NCBI GenBank assembly: GCA_015062715.1
Contig: SUUD01000050.1
Span: forward strand, 1-10,168
DNA length: 10,168 bases
DNA from: Olsenella sp.
GTDB taxonomy: Bacteria > Actinomycetota > Coriobacteriia > Coriobacteriales > Atopobiaceae
Direction of reading: 5' to 3'
Positions 7,287 to 10,168 of this stretch are shown here, in pieces. Each line of letters begins with the position of its first letter. The stretch's first letter is position 1. The notes beneath the pieces are model-generated. The model did no database searches. It had not been told where the DNA came from and worked only from the letters and a program-made list of their open reading frames with translations. The position numbers and the translations under genes were made by a program.

Positions 7287-7315
7287 CTGACAGGGGCTGG
7301 TAGAGGGTCTATACT
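7287..7315 (+). promoter_or_regulatory. Sigma-70-type promoter of the M28-like gene
   Basis: A -35 element CTGACA (7287-7292, five of six bases of TTGACA) and a -10 element TATACT (7310-7315, five of six bases of TATAAT) are separated by exactly 17 bp. Transcription would begin near 7322, leaving a leader of about 43 bases that includes the AAAGG ribosome site at 7353-7357. This is the clearest promoter in the window. It lies in the ~200-bp divergent spacer before the WYL pair. Confidence 0.75.
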
Positions 7316-7364
7316 AGGACTTTGGTATGGCCCGCGCACCAATCAGATTCCGAAAGGCCGAGAC

Positions 7365-9449
7365 ATGGCTACGACCACCGAAGAGTACCTCGAGTACCTC
7401 GACCAGCAGATAAGCATCGCTCCGGCGAACAGCCAGGAGGAGCTCGACGCCTCCGTGTGCCTGGAGCGCCTCTTCAAGCTCCACGACGTCGAGACGGACG
7501 TCCAGGAGTTCGACATGCCCTCGGCATACCCCATGGTCAAGGGCATCGTGGAGGTCCTGCTGTTTGCCGGCGTGCTGCTGTCGGGCTTCACCACCACGCC
7601 CGTCGTCATCCCGAGCGTGCTCGTGGCGATCGCCGCCGGCGCGCTGCTCATCTCTGACGCGCTCGGCTACAAGGTGCTGAGCAGCATCGGCCCCAAGGGC
7701 AAGAGCCAGAACGTCATCGGCTACCACCCCAAGACCGGCGACCTCGCCACGAAGGGCAGCCGCCCCATCGTCATCGTGGCCCACTACGACACGCCGCGCG
7801 AGAGCGTCCTCGCCCGTCCCGAGATCGCGCGCTTCCAGGGCATCGTCAAGCGCCTTGCGTACGTGCTGGTGCCGGTCGCCACGGTGCTCGCCCTCATCCA
7901 GCTCGTCTTTGGCGCAACCTCCCTGGCCCGCCGCATCCTCTGGCTCATCGCGCTGGTTGCCACCCTCCCGGGCGGCTTCCTCGGCGTCGCCGCCATCATG
8001 GACAGCGTCTCCGCCTGCACCATCGGCGCCAACGACAACAAGTCGTCGGTCGCCGCGCTCCTCGGCGTGCTCGAGGCCGTCAGGCCGACCACCGGCAAGC
8101 TCGAGCTTGCCCGCCCCGCCGAGCCGACCACCTATGGCGTGCGCCATGGCGCCGAGGTCATCGCGGCCATGGGGATGCTCCCCGAGGACTGCGAGGTCGT
8201 CTACGTGGACGACGCCCCCGAGGAGCCCGTGGCGCCTGCGCCCGAGGACGAGGCCGAGGTGGAGGCCGTCGACGTCGCTCCCGAGGAGCCCGAGGAGGAG
8301 CCCCTCATGGGAGACGGCGACGACAGCGGGTTCTCTGCCATCGACCCCGACCCCGACGCCACCGCGCCCGTCTCGCTGGGCGAGCGCCCGACGCCCCCCT
8401 CGCCCGAGGACCCCGCCTGGGGCAGCACCGACTTCCGTCCCAACCCCGACAACGTCGCGCGCAGGGCGTCCCTCTTCGACCTGCCCGACCCCTCGGTGAG
8501 CACGACCGACCCGCTTGACGCGGGCATGCCCGAGACCCCCGTCATCCCCGCACCCGTGCGCCTTGACGACGAGGCCAAGACCACGGTCTTCCGCTCGATC
8601 CCCAAGATCGAGGAGGGTCCCGCCGTCGCTCCCGCCCCGCGCGCCGAGGAGCGCACGGAGGCAAAGAGGAACCTCTTCTTCGGCCGCAAGCGCAAGCAGC
8701 AGGACGAGTCGATGAGCGAGTGGCTTGGCGTCGACGCCGACTTCGACGCCAAGGAGGACGGCCGCAACATCGGCTCCTGGGACCACTTCAACGACGACGA
8801 GGACGGCACCTGGAAGGGCGGCGCCGCCCTCGACCCCAGCCTGCGCCCCCTCGACCACGCCGACGAGCAGGACGGCCTGCTCGTCGACCATGACGTCGTC
8901 ATGGGCGAGGTCTTCGCCGACGAGGGCCTGGCCCTTCCTGAGGACGAGGAGGTGCTCGGCGTCGAGGACCTGCAGGAGGCCATCCTCGAGATGGATGACG
9001 ACGCCCTCGTCGCACATGACATCTGGTTCGTCGCCCTGGGCGCCTCGTCGCTCGACCATGCGGGCATGAAGGCCTTCCTCGCCGACTACCGCAAGGCCTG
9101 TCGCGGCGCCTTCGTCATCAACCTCGACAGCGTCGGTGCGGGACAGCTCACCGCCATCACCGCCGAGGGCGTGCACAACCGCCGCAAGGCCGACAGGCGC
9201 ATGCTCAGGCTCTTCTCGAACACGGCACGCGACCTGCACATAGAGCTCGCCCAGGCTGGCCACACCTGGGGTGACACCGACGCCACCCCCGCGATGCGCT
9301 CCTCCATGCGCTCCGTGACCATCATGGGCATGGGCGAGACCAACACCCCCGCCCTCTCGGGGACCCCGCAGGACCTCATGGAGAACGTCGACGCCGAGCA
9401 GGTCTCGGCGGTCGCGCGGCTGGTGACCGAGCTCATCCGCCGCTCCTAG
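7365..9449 (+). CDS. Membrane-embedded M28-peptidase-like protein, probably catalytically degenerate, with a long acidic insert
   Basis: A 694-residue protein starting at ATG 7365 after AAAGG. It carries pieces of an M28 zinc-aminopeptidase fold: AHYDT (His140, Asp142), GANDNKSSVAALLG (Asp224) and VINLDSVGAG (Asp588). Four hydrophobic stretches (about 56-75, 79-100, 163-183, 190-211) look like membrane helices in two hairpins, one on each side of AHYDT. If both termini are inside, the peptidase-like domain is cytoplasmic. Residues about 282-550 form an acidic, proline-rich, low-complexity insert with one basic patch, RKRKQQ (441-446). After it, the place where the family has GAEE (general base plus metal ligand) reads ALGASSLDHAG (557-567), and the expected final His (HTPxD) is Gly in SGTPQD (665-670). 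Loss of these residues argues against normal zinc peptidase activity; a binding or scaffold role, or altered chemistry, is possible. Family membership is fairly sure, function unknown. Confidence 0.8.
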   Translation: MATTTEEYLEYLDQQISIAPANSQEELDASVCLERLFKLHDVETDVQEFDMPSAYPMVKGIVEVLLFAGVLLSGFTTTPVVIPSVLVAIAAGALLISDALGYKVLSSIGPKGKSQNVIGYHPKTGDLATKGSRPIVIVAHYDTPRESVLARPEIARFQGIVKRLAYVLVPVATVLALIQLVFGATSLARRILWLIALVATLPGGFLGVAAIMDSVSACTIGANDNKSSVAALLGVLEAVRPTTGKLELARPAEPTTYGVRHGAEVIAAMGMLPEDCEVVYVDDAPEEPVAPAPEDEAEVEAVDVAPEEPEEEPLMGDGDDSGFSAIDPDPDATAPVSLGERPTPPSPEDPAWGSTDFRPNPDNVARRASLFDLPDPSVSTTDPLDAGMPETPVIPAPVRLDDEAKTTVFRSIPKIEEGPAVAPAPRAEERTEAKRNLFFGRKRKQQDESMSEWLGVDADFDAKEDGRNIGSWDHFNDDEDGTWKGGAALDPSLRPLDHADEQDGLLVDHDVVMGEVFADEGLALPEDEEVLGVEDLQEAILEMDDDALVAHDIWFVALGASSLDHAGMKAFLADYRKACRGAFVINLDSVGAGQLTAITAEGVHNRRKADRRMLRLFSNTARDLHIELAQAGHTWGDTDATPAMRSSMRSVTIMGMGETNTPALSGTPQDLMENVDAEQVSAVARLVTELIRRS

Positions 9450-9468
9450 CGGACAGTCGTCACGCTGC

Positions 9469-9498
9469 GAGGGGGCCGGTCGCATGACCGGCCCCCTC
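9469..9498. terminator. Perfect GC-rich hairpin between convergent genes
   Basis: A 13-bp perfect stem, GAGGGGGCCGGTC (9469-9481) paired with GACCGGCCCCCTC (9486-9498), has a four-base GCAT loop. It lies in the 54-bp gap between the stops of the M28-like gene and the surface-protein gene, which is the usual place for a bidirectional terminator. No T-run follows on either strand, so it is not a textbook intrinsic terminator. It may still stop transcription or protect both 3' ends. Confidence 0.75.
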
Positions 9499-9503
9499 TG
9501 CCA

Positions 9504-10168
9504 TCAGTAGATCCTCCTCCTCGGCCTGTGCCTCCTGCGCAGGCGCGAGCCGACGGAGGCTGCCACGACGGACGTGCCGGCCAGGGCCACCGCGGCGGGT
9601 ATGGCGACGCCGGGCGTCGAGTCGCCCGTCTTGGGAGTCGTCCCGCCAGGGGCCGTTGGCGTGGGCGCGTCCTGGCGCGGGACCACGCGCATGGTGACGG
9701 GGAGGGTCTGGTTCTCGCTGGTGAGGTCCGCATGGCGGGCGACGAGTTCGCCGTCGCACCAGAGCTCCTCGAAGGCGACGACGCTCCTGCCCTCGAGGCG
9801 CGAGAGGTCGGCCTCGAGCGGCACCTCGACGGTCTCGTCGGCCAGCTGCGGCACGAAGGGCATCGACGAGGCGTCGCCCACCTGCTCGCCCGACTCGCTG
9901 TCGTGGAGGGTGCCCTCCAGCGTGTACTCCCGCCCCAGCACGAGGCCCTGGCAGGTGACCACGTCGGTGAGCGTTACCCTGTCGGCCGGCGCCTCACGCG
10001 CCCCCTCGTGGAAGAGGCGCGTCTCGAGCATCGGCACGGGCTGGTCGCCCACCGTCCCGCGGTCGACCACGTGGGCGTCGCGCGTCACGAAGACCTCGAA
10101 GCTCACCAGGGCGAGCCCCTCGTTCGCCGCGCAGCGGACCTCCTGGACCACATAGGTGTCGTAGGGGA
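9504..10168 (-). CDS. VaFE-repeat sortase-anchored surface protein (C-terminal part)
   Basis: The last 220 residues of a larger cell-wall protein whose 5' end lies beyond the right edge; the frame is open across it. The visible part opens with PYDTYVVQEVRCAANEGLAL, followed by a beta-rich domain with LTDVVTCQGLVLGREYTLEG, RSVVAFEELW (the VaFE motif) and a closing HADLTSENQTLPV. These are hallmarks of the VaFE repeats in surface proteins of Coriobacteriia and related groups, which resemble isopeptide-stabilised pilin or adhesin domains. A Pro/Thr-rich spacer leads to a sortase signal: TPKTGD (177-182), a hydrophobic helix (about 186-206) and a basic tail RLRRRHRPRRR. The motif is TPKTG, not the standard LPxTG. 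A likely role is adhesion or surface scaffolding; the ligand is unknown. The GTG near 10151 is internal and probably not the start. Confidence 0.85.
   Translation of the reverse strand, partial: PYDTYVVQEVRCAANEGLALVSFEVFVTRDAHVVDRGTVGDQPVPMLETRLFHEGAREAPADRVTLTDVVTCQGLVLGREYTLEGTLHDSESGEQVGDASSMPFVPQLADETVEVPLEADLSRLEGRSVVAFEELWCDGELVARHADLTSENQTLPVTMRVVPRQDAPTPTAPGGTTPKTGDSTPGVAIPAAVALAGTSVVAASVGSRLRRRHRPRRRIY

Noticed and set aside
7314..9485. Long minus-strand open frame opposite the M28-like gene
   Set aside because: The product is low-complexity and rich in Gly, Val, His and Asp, mirroring the acidic coding strand; it has no domain signature and no clear ribosome site.

Overview
The window is a high-GC bacterial chromosome segment with tightly packed genes. 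Gene content and style point to an anaerobic actinobacterium of the class Coriobacteriia (Olsenella/Atopobium-like). The clues are a surface protein with a VaFE-type repeat domain and an actinobacterial-style sortase tail, a tandem pair of PafBC-like WYL regulators, and strong G/C preference at third codon positions. The class assignment is an inference from protein style, since there is no rRNA or other phylogenetic marker here.

Layout, left to right. (1) Positions 2-130 hold the C-terminal end of an unidentified plus-strand gene. It faces the 3' end of rlmN (minus strand, 152-1225). The 21-bp gap between the two stop codons carries most of a 24-bp imperfect palindrome whose core, GAAC-N4-GTTC, matches the LexA/SOS-box pattern of Gram-positive bacteria. 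(2) rlmN is divergent from ddl (1355-2311). The spacer has a CsoR-operator-like inverted repeat with an extra half-site. (3) ddl is followed after 18 bp by a large dinG-type gene (2330-5239). It encodes a DEDDh 3'-5' exonuclease fused to an XPD/DinG helicase that keeps the four cysteines of an iron-sulfur cluster. (4) dinG runs tail-to-tail into two overlapping minus-strand genes for WYL-domain regulators (5236-6177 and 6167-7162). The convergent stop codons share one CTAG tetranucleotide. (5) Across a ~200-bp divergent spacer with a good sigma-70-type promoter lies a 694-residue M28-peptidase-like membrane protein (7365-9449). Its catalytic residues are partly lost and its fold is interrupted by a long acidic, probably disordered insert. 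(6) A perfect 13-bp GC hairpin separates it from the 3' end of a minus-strand gene for a sortase-anchored VaFE-repeat surface protein, which runs off the right edge.

Functionally the window mixes housekeeping (23S rRNA/tRNA adenosine methylation, D-Ala-D-Ala synthesis), probable DNA repair (DinG nuclease-helicase, PafBC-like regulators, a LexA-like site) and the cell envelope. I see no mobile element, CRISPR array, tRNA or rRNA. The most unusual items are the degenerate M28 protein with its insert, the exonuclease plus Fe-S helicase architecture, and the LexA-like site placed between two converging gene ends. No complete new multi-gene system is evident.
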